From Gordonia humi (GTDB taxonomy: Bacteria > Actinomycetota > Actinomycetes > Mycobacteriales > Mycobacteriaceae): a stretch of 64,000 nucleotides of DNA. Positions 33,711-44,113 of this stretch are shown in pieces. The stretch covers positions 1 through 64,000 of the forward strand of contig NZ_JACIFP010000001.1 of assembly GCF_014197435.1 (NCBI RefSeq), given 5' to 3'. Position 1 is the stretch's first letter. Every line of letters begins with the position of its first letter. The translations under genes and the position numbers were made by a program. The notes under the pieces were generated by a model, which saw nothing but the letters and a program-made list of their open reading frames with translations, was not told the DNA's origin and searched no databases.

Positions 33711-35909
33711 CTACTTGACGAGGTTCTCGTTCGTCAGCGACTCGACGCCTGCCTCTGCCTTCTCGACGAGCGAGGCGGGCGGGAGGAAGTTGTCGCCGTA
33801 CTTGGCGGCGAGGTCCTTGGCACGAGCGACGAAGCCCGCGACACCGCCCTCGTAACCGTTGATGTACTGCACGACGCCGCCGGTCCAGGCCGGGAAGCCG
33901 ATGCCGAAGATCGAACCGATGTTGGCATCTTCGACAGAGGTGAGCACACCCTCGTCGAAGCACTTCACGGTCTCGAGTGCCTCGGCGAAGAGCATCCGCT
34001 CCTTCATGTCCTCGAACGGGATCTCGACCGAACCCGACTTGAAGTGCTCGCGCAGACCGGGCCACAGCAGACCGCGCTTGCCGTCTTCGTCGTAGTCGTA
34101 GAAGCCCTTGCCGTCCTTGCGGGCGGTACGGCCGTTCTCCACCATCCAGTCGACGACGGCGAACGAGCCGTGCTGCGCCGGGGTCTTGCCCTCAGCGATC
34201 TCGGCGGCCTCGGTCTCCTTGCGGATCTTCTGCGGCAGGGTCAGCGTCAGCTCGTCCATGAGCTGCAGCGGCGGGGCCGGGTAACCGGCCTGACCGCCGG
34301 CCTGCTCGATGAACGCGGGCTCGATGCCCTCACCGACGGCCGCGACAGCCTCGTTGATGAACGTGCCGATCACGCGGCTGGTGAAGAAGCCGCGGCTGTC
34401 GTTGACCACGATCGGGGTCTTGCGGATCTGCAGGGTGTAGTCGATGACCTTGGCCAGGACGGCGTCGGAGGTCTTCTCGCCTTTGATGATCTCGACCAGC
34501 GGCATCTTGTCGACCGGCGAGAAGAAGTGGATGCCGATGAAGTCCTCGGCCCGCTTGACGCCCTCGGCGAGGCTGGTGATCGGCAGCGTCGAGGTGTTCG
34601 AACCCAGGATCGCGTCCGGCTCGACGATGTCCTCGATCTCCTGGAACACCTTGTGCTTGACCTCGACCGACTCGAACGCGGCCTCGATCACCAGGTCGAC
34701 GCCCTTGAAGTCGGCGGCGTCGACGGTCGGGGTGATGCGAGCCAGCAGTGCGTCGCTCTTCTCCTGCGTGGTCTTGCCCCGCTTGAGCGCCTTGGCCTCG
34801 AGGGCCTCCGAGTAGCCCTTGCCTCGTTTGGCGGCCTCGATGTCGATGTCCTTGAGGACCACCTCGATGCCGGCCTTGGCCGACACGTATGCGATGGCCG
34901 CACCCATCATGCCCGCGCCGATGACGCCGACCTTCTTGGCGGTGTACTTGTCGAAACCGTCCGGACGCGAACCGCCGCCGTTGATGTGCTGCAGATCGAA
35001 GAAGAACGCCTTGATCATGTTCTGCGCGACCTGACCGGTCACCAGCGACACGAAGTAGCGGGTCTCGACCTGGTCGGCGGTGTCGATGTCGACGTACGCG
35101 CCCTCGACCGCGGCGGCCATGATGGCGCGCGGAGCCGGCATGTTGGCACCCTTGATCTGCTTGCGCAGGAGGGCGGGCAGCGCCGGAAGATTCGCGGCCA
35201 GCGACGGGCTGGTCGGCGATCCACCGGGGATCTTGTAGCCCTTCACGTCGAACGGCTGCTGGGCCTCCGGGTTCGCCTTGATCCACGCCTTGGCGGCCGG
35301 GACCAGTTCGTCGATGGAGCCGACGACCTCGTCGACCAGGCCGGTCTCCTTGGCCTTGGTCGGGTTGAAGCGCTGGCCCTGCAGCAGCACGCCCATGAGC
35401 GCCTGCTGGATGCCGAGCAGGCGGACGGTGCGGGTCACGCCGCCACCGCCCGGGAGCAGACCCAGGGTCGCCTCGGGCAGACCCACGACGGCGCCCTTCA
35501 CGTCGGCGACCACGCGGTAGTGGCAGTGCAGCGCGATCTCCAGGCCGCCGCCGAGCGCGGCGCCGTTGACCGCGGCGACGACGGGCTTGCCCAACGTCTC
35601 GAGACGACGGAGCACAGCCTTCATCTCGTTGGTGCTGTTGGTGATCTCGGTGGCGAGCTCGGCCTTCGACTTGTCCTTGGGCTGGCTCGTCATGTCCTTG
35701 AGGTCGCCGCCGGCGAAGAAGGTCTTCTTCGCCGAGGTCAGCACGACACCGGTGATGTCGTCCTTCTCGGCCTCGAGGCGGTCGACGGTCTCGGCCATCG
35801 ACGCCCGGTAGGTGGCGTTCATCGTGTTGGCGCCCTGGTTCGGGTCGTCCATGGTGAGGATGACGACGCCGTCGGCGTCCTTCTCCCACGCGATCATGTT
35901 GTCAGTCAT
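33711..35909 (-). CDS. fadB: Multifunctional beta-oxidation alpha subunit: enoyl-CoA hydratase / 3-hydroxyacyl-CoA dehydrogenase
   Basis: A 732-residue trifunctional-enzyme alpha subunit like Rv0860. The N-terminal crotonase domain has oxyanion loop FFAGGDLKDM, the catalytic Glu residues in GGGLEIALHCHYRV and GLPEATLGLLPGGGG. From about residue 330 the NAD-binding domain shows VGVIGAGMMGAAIAYVSAKAG, then SNTSTLPI, HFFSPVDKMPLVEII and the C-terminal domain. The enzyme hydrates trans-enoyl-CoA and oxidises 3-hydroxyacyl-CoA. fadA lies 36 bases upstream on the same strand, so both are co-transcribed. With the alk operon close by, it could degrade alkane-derived fatty acids. Confidence 0.95.
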   Translation of the reverse strand: MTDNMIAWEKDADGVVILTMDDPNQGANTMNATYRASMAETVDRLEAEKDDITGVVLTSAKKTFFAGGDLKDMTSQPKDKSKAELATEITNSTNEMKAVLRRLETLGKPVVAAVNGAALGGGLEIALHCHYRVVADVKGAVVGLPEATLGLLPGGGGVTRTVRLLGIQQALMGVLLQGQRFNPTKAKETGLVDEVVGSIDELVPAAKAWIKANPEAQQPFDVKGYKIPGGSPTSPSLAANLPALPALLRKQIKGANMPAPRAIMAAAVEGAYVDIDTADQVETRYFVSLVTGQVAQNMIKAFFFDLQHINGGGSRPDGFDKYTAKKVGVIGAGMMGAAIAYVSAKAGIEVVLKDIDIEAAKRGKGYSEALEAKALKRGKTTQEKSDALLARITPTVDAADFKGVDLVIEAAFESVEVKHKVFQEIEDIVEPDAILGSNTSTLPITSLAEGVKRAEDFIGIHFFSPVDKMPLVEIIKGEKTSDAVLAKVIDYTLQIRKTPIVVNDSRGFFTSRVIGTFINEAVAAVGEGIEPAFIEQAGGQAGYPAPPLQLMDELTLTLPQKIRKETEAAEIAEGKTPAQHGSFAVVDWMVENGRTARKDGKGFYDYDEDGKRGLLWPGLREHFKSGSVEIPFEDMKERMLFAEALETVKCFDEGVLTSVEDANIGSIFGIGFPAWTGGVVQYINGYEGGVAGFVARAKDLAAKYGDNFLPPASLVEKAEAGVESLTNENLVK

Positions 35910-35945
35910 GATGAAGTTACGTTTCCTTCTGAAGTTCCGGGGCGG

Positions 35946-37154
<1,209 letters not shown>

Positions 37155-37225
37155 AGGTGTTCCTTTCACACGAACCGATAGTGGTTACGAACTACAGGCT
37201 AACGCTTCATAACTTATTTGGCTAT

Positions 37226-37243
37226 ACCGGGTGGTCATCCGGT
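37226..37243. promoter_or_regulatory. Inverted repeat ACCGG-N8-CCGGT in the fadA regulatory region
   Basis: The 127-base gap between fadA and its divergent regulator holds this element with 5-base arms, flanked on both sides by TATA (37223 and 37247). A -10-like TATGGT at 37267-37272 serves the regulator. The gap is AT-richer than its surroundings. It is a candidate operator for the double-TetR protein or another regulator. Confidence 0.35.
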
Positions 37244-37281
37244 CCCTATAAGTCACCTCGATGCGCTATGGTCGGTTCACA

Positions 37282-38451
37282 ATGACGGCCTCGAAGCAGA
37301 GCCGGACTCCGCGTCCGGCCAATCGGAAGCGACAGTTGATCGACGTGAGCGCTCAGCTGTTCCTTCGGCATGGATACCCCCAAGTCTCCATGGCCGACAT
37401 CGCTCGTGCGGCCGGAGTCACCGCGCCGTCGCTGTATCGTCATTTCGCCGACAAGCAGGCGTTGCTCTACGCGGCGGTCCTCGCGGGAGTCGACGATCTG
37501 CAGACCTGCACCGACACGGCGCTGGCGGCTGCCGACGGCGACTCCGAGGCGTTCATCGCCGCGATGTGCGGCTCGATGGCACGGCGGCAGAACGCATCGA
37601 CGCTGTGGCGGTGGACGGGTACGTACCTGACGTCGGAGCAGAACCGCGAGGTCGTGCAGGGAACGCGCGCCGTACTGCGGCAGTGGGCGGAACTGCTCTT
37701 CGCCGACCGCGACCTTCTCGACTGGGAGCAGCGTCAACTGGTCTGGACGCTGCTCAGCGTGGTCGGCAGCCTGTCCGTGCACCGCGCGCGTCTGTCGTCC
37801 GCTCAATCGGTTCTCGAGTTGACCGCTGCCGCCGTGCGGCTGGTGGCTCTCACCCCGTCGGATGCGATTCCCCTCCGGGTGCCGCCCCATGTCGACGTGC
37901 CGGGCGACGACCGACGCTCCGAGATCCTCGACGCCGCCGCTCGTCTGTTCTCCGAACGCGGTTACGGCCCGGTGACCGTCGACGAGATCGGCGCGGCCGT
38001 CGGTATCACCGGCCCGAGCGTCTACAAGCACTTCCCGTCGAAGGCCACGATCCTCATCGAGATCGGCCGACGTAGCGGAGCACGCCTGGAGGTCGGTGTG
38101 ATCGCCGCCTACTCGGCCGGGTCGGACGACACCGAACGCCTTGCGCTGATGGTGGATTCGTATGTCGGGGCGATCACCTCCATGCCGGACCTCTCGGTCT
38201 CCTTCAACAACGCCTCGGCACTCGCCGACGACCCGTCCTCCCGTGAGTTGCTCGACATCCAACGCCGATACGTGCGCCGATGGAGCACACTCATGACGTC
38301 GATCCACGAGATCGGCGACGCCGAGGCCGCGGTCGCGGTACATGCCGCACTGTCGATCGTGAACGACGCGGTTCGTGTGCGCCGCGGGACCGAGCGCCCG
38401 GACTTCCCCGCACAGATGGCGTATCTGATGCGGGGAGTGTTGGGGTTGTGA
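37282..38451 (+). CDS. Transcriptional regulator with two TetR-type DNA-binding domains
   Basis: A 389-residue protein that looks like two TetR proteins in a row. The first HTH is VSMADIARAAGVTAPSLYRHFADKQALLYAAV (about residues 34-65), followed by a helical core. A second, beginning with RRSEILDAAARLFSERGYGPVTVDEIGAAVGITGPSVYKHFPSK (about residues 213-255), is followed by another core. Ordinary TetR proteins are about 200 residues. Divergent from fadA-fadB, so probably their regulator. The ATG at 37282 is chosen because TATGGT sits 9 bases upstream. A covalent pseudodimer could bind an operator as a single chain. Confidence 0.88.
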   Translation: MTASKQSRTPRPANRKRQLIDVSAQLFLRHGYPQVSMADIARAAGVTAPSLYRHFADKQALLYAAVLAGVDDLQTCTDTALAAADGDSEAFIAAMCGSMARRQNASTLWRWTGTYLTSEQNREVVQGTRAVLRQWAELLFADRDLLDWEQRQLVWTLLSVVGSLSVHRARLSSAQSVLELTAAAVRLVALTPSDAIPLRVPPHVDVPGDDRRSEILDAAARLFSERGYGPVTVDEIGAAVGITGPSVYKHFPSKATILIEIGRRSGARLEVGVIAAYSAGSDDTERLALMVDSYVGAITSMPDLSVSFNNASALADDPSSRELLDIQRRYVRRWSTLMTSIHEIGDAEAAVAVHAALSIVNDAVRVRRGTERPDFPAQMAYLMRGVLGL

Positions 38452-38509
38452 CTCGTTCGACGTGCACTCGAACGCCCCATGACCACCCGCGACTCGCTAC
38501 CGTTACCCC

Positions 38510-39421
38510 ATGACCGCGCCACCGCAAGAGCCCCGCTACTCGCGCGACGAACTGATCGAAGCGATCGGCGTCGGCCAGGAGTACGGCGAGAAGATCTGGA
38601 CAGCCTTCGGATTCGGCAGACAACAGACGGACGCGAAGCTGTTCACCGCCGCCGACGTGGATGCGTTCGCACTGTTCGCTCGCGGCGCGTCGGAGGTCGA
38701 CGAGGCCGCGCAGGTCGCAACCGCACGCACCATCGGTCTGTCGCTGTCGAGGCTGGCCGACTGGCAGGCCGCGCAGCTGCTGGAGTTCGAGGAGGATCCC
38801 GACGTCACCTGGTCGATCGACGACATGGCCAAGGCGCTCAGTCGAATTCAACGTCTCGTTTGGCGACTGCATCTGGCGATAGCGCTGGAGGGCAGCCGGT
38901 CGTCGCACACCGAACACGACGATCACGCCGACTGGAGCACGGTGATCGGATTCGTCGATCTGGTCGGCTACACGAGCCTGTCCAGACGTCTGGACCACCG
39001 CGAACTCAACGATCTGATCACCACTTTCGAGGACGAGATATCGGCGGTCATCACCCGCCACGACGGACAGGTCATCAAGACGCTCGGCGACGGCATACTG
39101 TTCGCCAACCCCGATCCGACGCTGGCCGCCCAGACAGCGCTCGACATCGCCGACCTCAGCGACCAGCCGCCCATTCCCCAACTCCGAACAGGGCTCGCCG
39201 AGGGCGAAGTCCTCGCTCGTCTCGGCGACGTCTTCGGCGAGCCGGTGAACATCGCGGCCCGACTCTGCGGCTCGGCTCGGCCCGGCAAGATCCTTGTCGA
39301 CGAGAACCTCACGGCGGCCATCGAGGACGACGAGCGGTTCCGCATACGCTCCATCGCTCCGCTCAGCGTGCGCGGCTACCGGCGTCTGCGAGCGAACGCG
39401 CTGTCGAGGCCGAAGAAGTAG
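38510..39421 (+). CDS. Class III adenylate cyclase with N-terminal regulatory domain
   Basis: A 303-residue cytosolic protein that should make cAMP from ATP. The N-terminal 145 residues are helical, resembling the autoinhibitory domain of Rv1264/Rv2212-type cyclases. The catalytic domain has both metal-binding Asp residues (GFVDLVGYTSL and KTLGDGILF), the Lys/Asp adenine pair (VIKT, GDVFGEPVN) and transition-state Asn/Arg (NIAARL), so it looks active. TACCGT 7 bases before the ATG marks a leaderless start. 96 bases later a TerD-nuclease fusion begins on the same strand; a joint role in stress signalling is possible but unproven. Confidence 0.9.
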   Translation: MTAPPQEPRYSRDELIEAIGVGQEYGEKIWTAFGFGRQQTDAKLFTAADVDAFALFARGASEVDEAAQVATARTIGLSLSRLADWQAAQLLEFEEDPDVTWSIDDMAKALSRIQRLVWRLHLAIALEGSRSSHTEHDDHADWSTVIGFVDLVGYTSLSRRLDHRELNDLITTFEDEISAVITRHDGQVIKTLGDGILFANPDPTLAAQTALDIADLSDQPPIPQLRTGLAEGEVLARLGDVFGEPVNIAARLCGSARPGKILVDENLTAAIEDDERFRIRSIAPLSVRGYRRLRANALSRPKK

Positions 39422-39517
39422 CCGCGCCAGACCACGGGTCGGACACCTGTAGTCCAACCAGATGACGAAGACCGAATCGTCCGGGCCGTCAGAAGCACTC
39501 ACGGTACGTTTCTTCGA

Positions 39518-41461
39518 GTGACAAACGCATTACTGACTAAGGGCACCAACACGTCGATCGCCGCCGTCGGTGATTCACCGCCCACGATCACCGTGACCAT
39601 CGAAGTGCGCTCAGACTGCGGCTTGATCACCGACGCCAGTGTCCTACTCCTCGGGGACGACGGCCGAGTCCGGTCCAGCGACGATCTGATCTTCTACAAT
39701 CAGGCCACCGGCGCCGACGGATGCGTGCGACTACTCGATCGCGAAGCGGATTCAATCGACGACGCGAGCAGAGACACGATCCGAATCGACCTCGCCGAGA
39801 TCTCTCCCGACATCGCACGAATCGTCGTCGGAGCGAGCGTGGACGACCCCGAGACATCATTCGGCTTGGCGACGGCCGCGTCTCTCATCGTGTCCGTCGA
39901 CACGGACACCATCGCGACGTTCCCCATCGACGGCCTATCCGCCGAGCGCGCCCTACTGTTCGGCGAGGTCTACCGCCGCGGCGACGATTGGAGGATTCGG
40001 GCCATCGGGCAGGGCTATGAGAATGGACTGGAGGCCCTGGTCACCGACTTCGGTGTCGAAGTAGACAACGACTCTGAGCACTCCACCGGACAGGAACAGT
40101 CGAGCGCTGACTCGGGGGACGGCGGCGAGCATAAGACCACTCCCTCCAATGTTCAGATGAGGCGGCGACGGCGAGCAGTCCGATTGCCCGCCGACTGGGC
40201 GGACCGCACCAATGCCTACCTCTCGTTGTCGGGAGACGACGGCCCGTATCACCGGGCGAGTCTCTTCCCCGCGGTCCACTCGAAAGCCTCGACCAACCAT
40301 GAGCAACGAGCGACGTCGATCATGCTCGCGACCATGGAGGTCGTCCGAGAGTTCGGCCGCGCCGTCTTGGCCCAGATCGGAGCCCCCAGTGGGCGAGTCG
40401 AGTCGTTCGTGGAGCCGGAGTTCACCATGAACGGTATTGAGGCACGCCCCGACGGACTGATTCGAGTGACACGCGGATCGACGATGTGGACCGCTCTTGT
40501 CGAGGTCAAGATCGGTTCCAGACGACTCGACGACGATCAGGTCAACGCCTATCTGACCGTTGCGAAAGCGAACCGGTTCGACGCCGTGATCACCATCAGC
40601 GGGGACCTTCCGCCGACCGCAGGCGACTGGGGAGTCACCCCCGATCCGAAGGCGATCAAATCGGTCGCACTCCATCACATCTCCTGGGAGGAGATCATCG
40701 CGACGGCTGCGACGACTCTCGACCACACAGGAATCGAGAACCGCGAGCGCAGGCGGTTGCTCCGCGAATTCCTCGAGTTCGCGATACACCCGGCGAGCGG
40801 AATGCAGACCTTCGATGACATGGGCAAACACTGGGTCCATGTACGTGACGGTGTGAAGACTCGAACCATCGGCCCCACAGACGCGGCCGCCCGCGACGTC
40901 TGCGACAACTTCGACAGGCTGATCCGGCATACCGGATTGACGCTGTCTGCGCTGATCGGGCAGCGCGTACAAGCCATTCCGCCAGCCGAACACAGGGATG
41001 CGGTCAGCCGCGTACGCCAACTCGCGGACTCTGGGCAGCTGTTTGGAACGCTGCGTACCGCAGGCCTGGTCGGCCCGCTCGTCATCGAATCCGATCTGAC
41101 CCGGGATCGGACCGTCTGCTCGATCACCGTCCCCGCACCGCGAGAAGGCAGACCACTGACGCACGTCAACTGGCTGCTCCGCCAGCTTCCGGGTGCAGGC
41201 TCCAAGACACGCATCGTCTCTCACCATTCCGGCACGAAAGAGACCACTGCGGTGCTCCTCGGCAAAGCCCGAGAGGATCCGTCTGTCCTCGTCCCCGGAA
41301 ATGGACGGAACATCCGCGAGTTCACCGTCTCGGTCGACTCGTCGACCGGAACGAAGCGGGCCGGAACGTCTGGAGGCTTCGCTACCGCGTTCACACAGTT
41401 CGCTCTCGTCTTCTACGACGAGATCGCCAGTGTGCTCAAGACGCCTACTCGAAACGCCTAG
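39518..41461 (+). CDS. TerD domain - PD-(D/E)XK nuclease-like fusion protein
   Basis: A 647-residue protein. Residues 1-186 form a TerD domain: LLLGDDGRVRSSDDLIFYNQ with the acidic Ca-binding loops, and LFGEVYRRGDDWRIRAIGQGY followed by LEALVTDFGVEVDND. After an acidic/serine linker and a basic RRRRR segment, a second region (about 255-400) has a PD-(D/E)XK arrangement: Glu in FVEPEF, RPDG, TALVEVKIG and DDDQVNAYLTVAK, ending ISGDLPP. The last 200 residues are a mixed domain without recognised motif. It starts with GTG at 39518. Ter proteins act in stress and phage resistance, and the nuclease part suggests nucleic-acid cleavage on a signal. Activity is inferred. Confidence 0.8.
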   Translation: MTNALLTKGTNTSIAAVGDSPPTITVTIEVRSDCGLITDASVLLLGDDGRVRSSDDLIFYNQATGADGCVRLLDREADSIDDASRDTIRIDLAEISPDIARIVVGASVDDPETSFGLATAASLIVSVDTDTIATFPIDGLSAERALLFGEVYRRGDDWRIRAIGQGYENGLEALVTDFGVEVDNDSEHSTGQEQSSADSGDGGEHKTTPSNVQMRRRRRAVRLPADWADRTNAYLSLSGDDGPYHRASLFPAVHSKASTNHEQRATSIMLATMEVVREFGRAVLAQIGAPSGRVESFVEPEFTMNGIEARPDGLIRVTRGSTMWTALVEVKIGSRRLDDDQVNAYLTVAKANRFDAVITISGDLPPTAGDWGVTPDPKAIKSVALHHISWEEIIATAATTLDHTGIENRERRRLLREFLEFAIHPASGMQTFDDMGKHWVHVRDGVKTRTIGPTDAAARDVCDNFDRLIRHTGLTLSALIGQRVQAIPPAEHRDAVSRVRQLADSGQLFGTLRTAGLVGPLVIESDLTRDRTVCSITVPAPREGRPLTHVNWLLRQLPGAGSKTRIVSHHSGTKETTAVLLGKAREDPSVLVPGNGRNIREFTVSVDSSTGTKRAGTSGGFATAFTQFALVFYDEIASVLKTPTRNA

Positions 41462-41616
41462 GTGCCGAGTTCTCGACTCCGAACAAAGCTCTGGATGACC
41501 GCCCCGTCACGGCCGTGTGACCCCGTCGTAAACCCCCGAAATCACTGCGGCCAGCGAGTGTGAACCCTCGCACCTATCGTGGGCGTAGATCCCATCGTGC
41601 CTGCACAATCGGCATC

Positions 41617-42375
41617 ATGTCGTCTAATCGGGGGAACGAAATCATGGGACGAGGCGAAACCGGGCCGGTCGTGTCGAAGCACGACGCGGTCGGATCGGAT
41701 GCACGGTTGTCGTGGCTTCTGGCGGGCGTGGCCGGGATGGTCGGCGCCGTCGCATTCCTGCACAGCGCCGGCTACTTCGTGACGTTCATGACGGGCAACA
41801 CCGAGCGAGCCGTCGTCTCCTGGTTCAAGGTCTCCGACACCCAGAAGGTCGCCGGAGCCGGAGCCCTCGCTGCGATCGCGCTCATCGCGGCCTTCATCGT
41901 AGGCGTGTCGGCGGCATCGTACTGTCGGCGGCGATTCTGGAAGCATCACCCACACGGACCGACGGTGCTGACCACCGCCGGACTGCTCATCGCGGCGGCG
42001 GTCGACTTCGTGTTCCACGGATTCGACGATTCCGAGGTCCGCTTCGTGCCCGTCCTGATCATCACGGCCGCGATCGGCGCCCTCAACACCTCGTTCGTCA
42101 AGAACGGCGAGGTGTCCGTTCCGCTCTCGTACGTGACCGGAACGCTGGTGAAGTTCGGCCAGGGCGTCGAACGTCACGCCACGGGCGGCGGCACCGTCTT
42201 CGACTGGCTCGGGTACGCGCTCGTCTACGTCGGATTCCTGCTCGGCGCGGCGGTCGGCAGCACGTTGTCGTCGTTCCTGTCGGGACCTCAGGTGATCCTC
42301 GCCGCGGGTCTGCTGTGCGGTGCCACGGCGGTCGTCACCTTCGTCCACTCCGACCGGAAGGCGATCCTCGGCTGA
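41617..42375 (+). CDS. DUF1275 (YoaK) family membrane protein
   Basis: A 252-residue protein with six membrane helices. VGAVAFLHSAGYFVTFMTGNTERAVVSWF matches the DUF1275 signature (Gly-Tyr...Met-Thr-Gly-Asn), and NTSFVKNGEVSVPLSYVTGTLVKFGQGVERH is the second half-repeat of the same kind. The family is uncharacterised; the internal duplication suggests a transporter. The start is uncertain between ATG 41617 and 41644, which has GGGGGA 10 bases upstream. The long polar N-terminus fits either. Confidence 0.85.
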   Translation: MSSNRGNEIMGRGETGPVVSKHDAVGSDARLSWLLAGVAGMVGAVAFLHSAGYFVTFMTGNTERAVVSWFKVSDTQKVAGAGALAAIALIAAFIVGVSAASYCRRRFWKHHPHGPTVLTTAGLLIAAAVDFVFHGFDDSEVRFVPVLIITAAIGALNTSFVKNGEVSVPLSYVTGTLVKFGQGVERHATGGGTVFDWLGYALVYVGFLLGAAVGSTLSSFLSGPQVILAAGLLCGATAVVTFVHSDRKAILG

Positions 42376-42435
42376 CGACGCCAGCGCCCCGGACCGCGCG
42401 TGCGATCCGGGGCGTTTCGGTGGGAGGGCTCGAGT

Positions 42436-43893
42436 TCAGCTGACGGCCTCGATCTCGGCGGCGTCGTCGGTCGTGACTTCTTCGGGTTCGTCATGGTCGC
42501 GGCGCTTCGGAATCACCGCGGTCACCAGGAAGGCGACGACGGCGGCACCGCCCGCGATCAGCATGATCGTGGTGAAGGCATCACCGCTCGCGAACTCGTG
42601 ACCGCCGAGCGAGACGGTCATCTGTGCGACGATCACACCGGCGATGGCCGACGCGAACGAGGTGCCGAGAGACCGCATCAACGTGTTGAAGCTGTTGGCC
42701 GCGCCGGTCTGCGACGGCGGAACCGCGCCCATGATGAGGGCCGGCATCGCACCGTACGCGAGACCGGTACCGAAACCGATGATGATGCCGATGACGACCA
42801 GCTGCCACTCCGAGTGCAATAGGAACGCGCCGATGAAGTAGCCCGCCGCGACCACGACGGCGCCGCACATCAGGGTGATCTTGGGACCGAACGTATTGGT
42901 GATGTGCGACGAGACGGGTGCCGCGAACAGCAGCATGACACCCATCGGAGCCATGACCAGACCGGCCATCAGCATGGAGCCGCCCAGACCCGAACCGGTC
43001 TGCTCGGGGAGCTGAACCACCTGCGGGAACACCATCGACGTCGCGAACATGGCGAATCCGAACGCGATCGAGGCGATGTTGGTGAAGAGGACCTGCGGAC
43101 GCGCCGCGACGCGGAGGTCCACCAGCGGTGCGGATTCGCGGAGCTCCCACGTCACCCAGATCGCGAAGGCTGCCGCGGCGACGACGAAGCACACGACGGT
43201 CGGCACCGACGTCCAGCCCCAGCTCGCTCCCTGCGAGACGCCGAGCAGCAGCGAGACCAGTCCGGCGGACAGCGTGACGGTGCCGACGAAGTCGAAAGCG
43301 CCGCCGGAACGAACCGGCGACTCGGGGACCACGAGGCTCACGACGACGAGGCTCACGGCACCGAGGATCGCCGACACCCAGAACAACCAGTGCCATGAGG
43401 CGTACTCGGCGATCACCGCGGCGATCGGCAGACCGAACGCACCGCCGACACCGAGCGAGGCACTCATCATGGCGACCGCGCCCGCAAGCTTCTCCTTCGG
43501 CAGCACATCGCGCATCACGCTGATTCCGAGCGGGATCACACCTGCCGCGAGTCCCTGCAGGACACGAGCGACGATCATCGGCAGCACCGACGAGCTGAGT
43601 GCGCCGACCACCGAACCCATCGTCATCAGGACGATGCTCAACAGCAGCATCCGACGTTTGCCGAACATGTCGCCGAGACGGCCCATGGTCGGTGTCGCGA
43701 CGGCCGCGGCGAGCAGAGTGGCCGTGATGACCCAGGCGGTCGCCTCCGGCTCGGCGTTCAGGTACTCGGGCAGATGCGGAATGATCGGGATGACCAGCGT
43801 CTGCATCAACGACACGACGATTCCCGCCAGGGCCAACACTGCGACGACGGCGCCTGTCTTCGGCGGCGCCGTGCCCTCGGAATTCACTGACAT
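42436..43893 (-). CDS. MFS drug exporter, DHA2 family (14 helices)
   Basis: A 485-residue transporter with about 14 hydrophobic segments. Motif A is GRLGDMFGKRRM between helices 2 and 3, motif B is MIVARVLQGLAAGVIP, and the motif C-like stretch GVGGAFGLPIAAVI marks a drug/H+ antiporter. The C-terminus is acidic (EEVTTDDAAEIEAVS). The ATG at 43893 follows GGAGAG. It is divergent from a TetR gene, with paired operators between them, the standard arrangement for a repressor-controlled multidrug exporter. Confidence 0.92.
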   Translation of the reverse strand: MSVNSEGTAPPKTGAVVAVLALAGIVVSLMQTLVIPIIPHLPEYLNAEPEATAWVITATLLAAAVATPTMGRLGDMFGKRRMLLLSIVLMTMGSVVGALSSSVLPMIVARVLQGLAAGVIPLGISVMRDVLPKEKLAGAVAMMSASLGVGGAFGLPIAAVIAEYASWHWLFWVSAILGAVSLVVVSLVVPESPVRSGGAFDFVGTVTLSAGLVSLLLGVSQGASWGWTSVPTVVCFVVAAAAFAIWVTWELRESAPLVDLRVAARPQVLFTNIASIAFGFAMFATSMVFPQVVQLPEQTGSGLGGSMLMAGLVMAPMGVMLLFAAPVSSHITNTFGPKITLMCGAVVVAAGYFIGAFLLHSEWQLVVIGIIIGFGTGLAYGAMPALIMGAVPPSQTGAANSFNTLMRSLGTSFASAIAGVIVAQMTVSLGGHEFASGDAFTTIMLIAGGAAVVAFLVTAVIPKRRDHDEPEEVTTDDAAEIEAVS

Positions 43894-43956
43894 CAGGTGC
43901 ACTCTCCAATAACGCTAGGGCTCATCGTGGACGCGATCGCGTCGAGCAGTCTCGTC

Positions 43957-43995
43957 AGCCGCCTCCGTCGACCGGGTCGATTAGCGGAGGCGGCT
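43957..43995. repeat. 11-base inverted repeat overlapping the first operator
   Basis: AGCCGCCTCCG at 43957-43967 is the reverse complement of CGGAGGCGGCT at 43985-43995, with a 17-base spacer. The right arm overlaps the first CGGAG-N4-CTCCG operator. It would give a third half-site for the TetR regulator on the exporter side. Confidence 0.4.
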
Positions 43996-44028
43996 CCGGT
44001 TCGATACCCTAAAGCGGAGGATCCTCCG
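43985..44028. promoter_or_regulatory. Two CGGAG-N4-CTCCG operators, 30 bases apart, around a two-way -10 element
   Basis: CGGAG-GCGG-CTCCG is at 43985-43998 and CGGAG-GATC-CTCCG (a perfect 14-base palindrome) is at 44015-44028. Between them, ATACCCTA at 44004-44011 reads TACCCT on + and TAGGGT on -, both good -10 elements for the divergent TetR and MFS genes. The arrangement suggests that the TetR protein represses both promoters by binding either side. Confidence 0.65.
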
Positions 44029-44113
44029 ATTGCAAGCCCCAGTGAAGCAGATCACGCAGGTAGGCTGGCATCGTCGAGGTCGCGGACGACCCGACAGCAA
44101 GGAGTGAAGGCGA

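Noticed and set aside
39518..41461. TerD-containing protein as a plain tellurite-resistance gene
   Set aside because: Two-thirds of the protein is not TerD, and no other ter gene is nearby.
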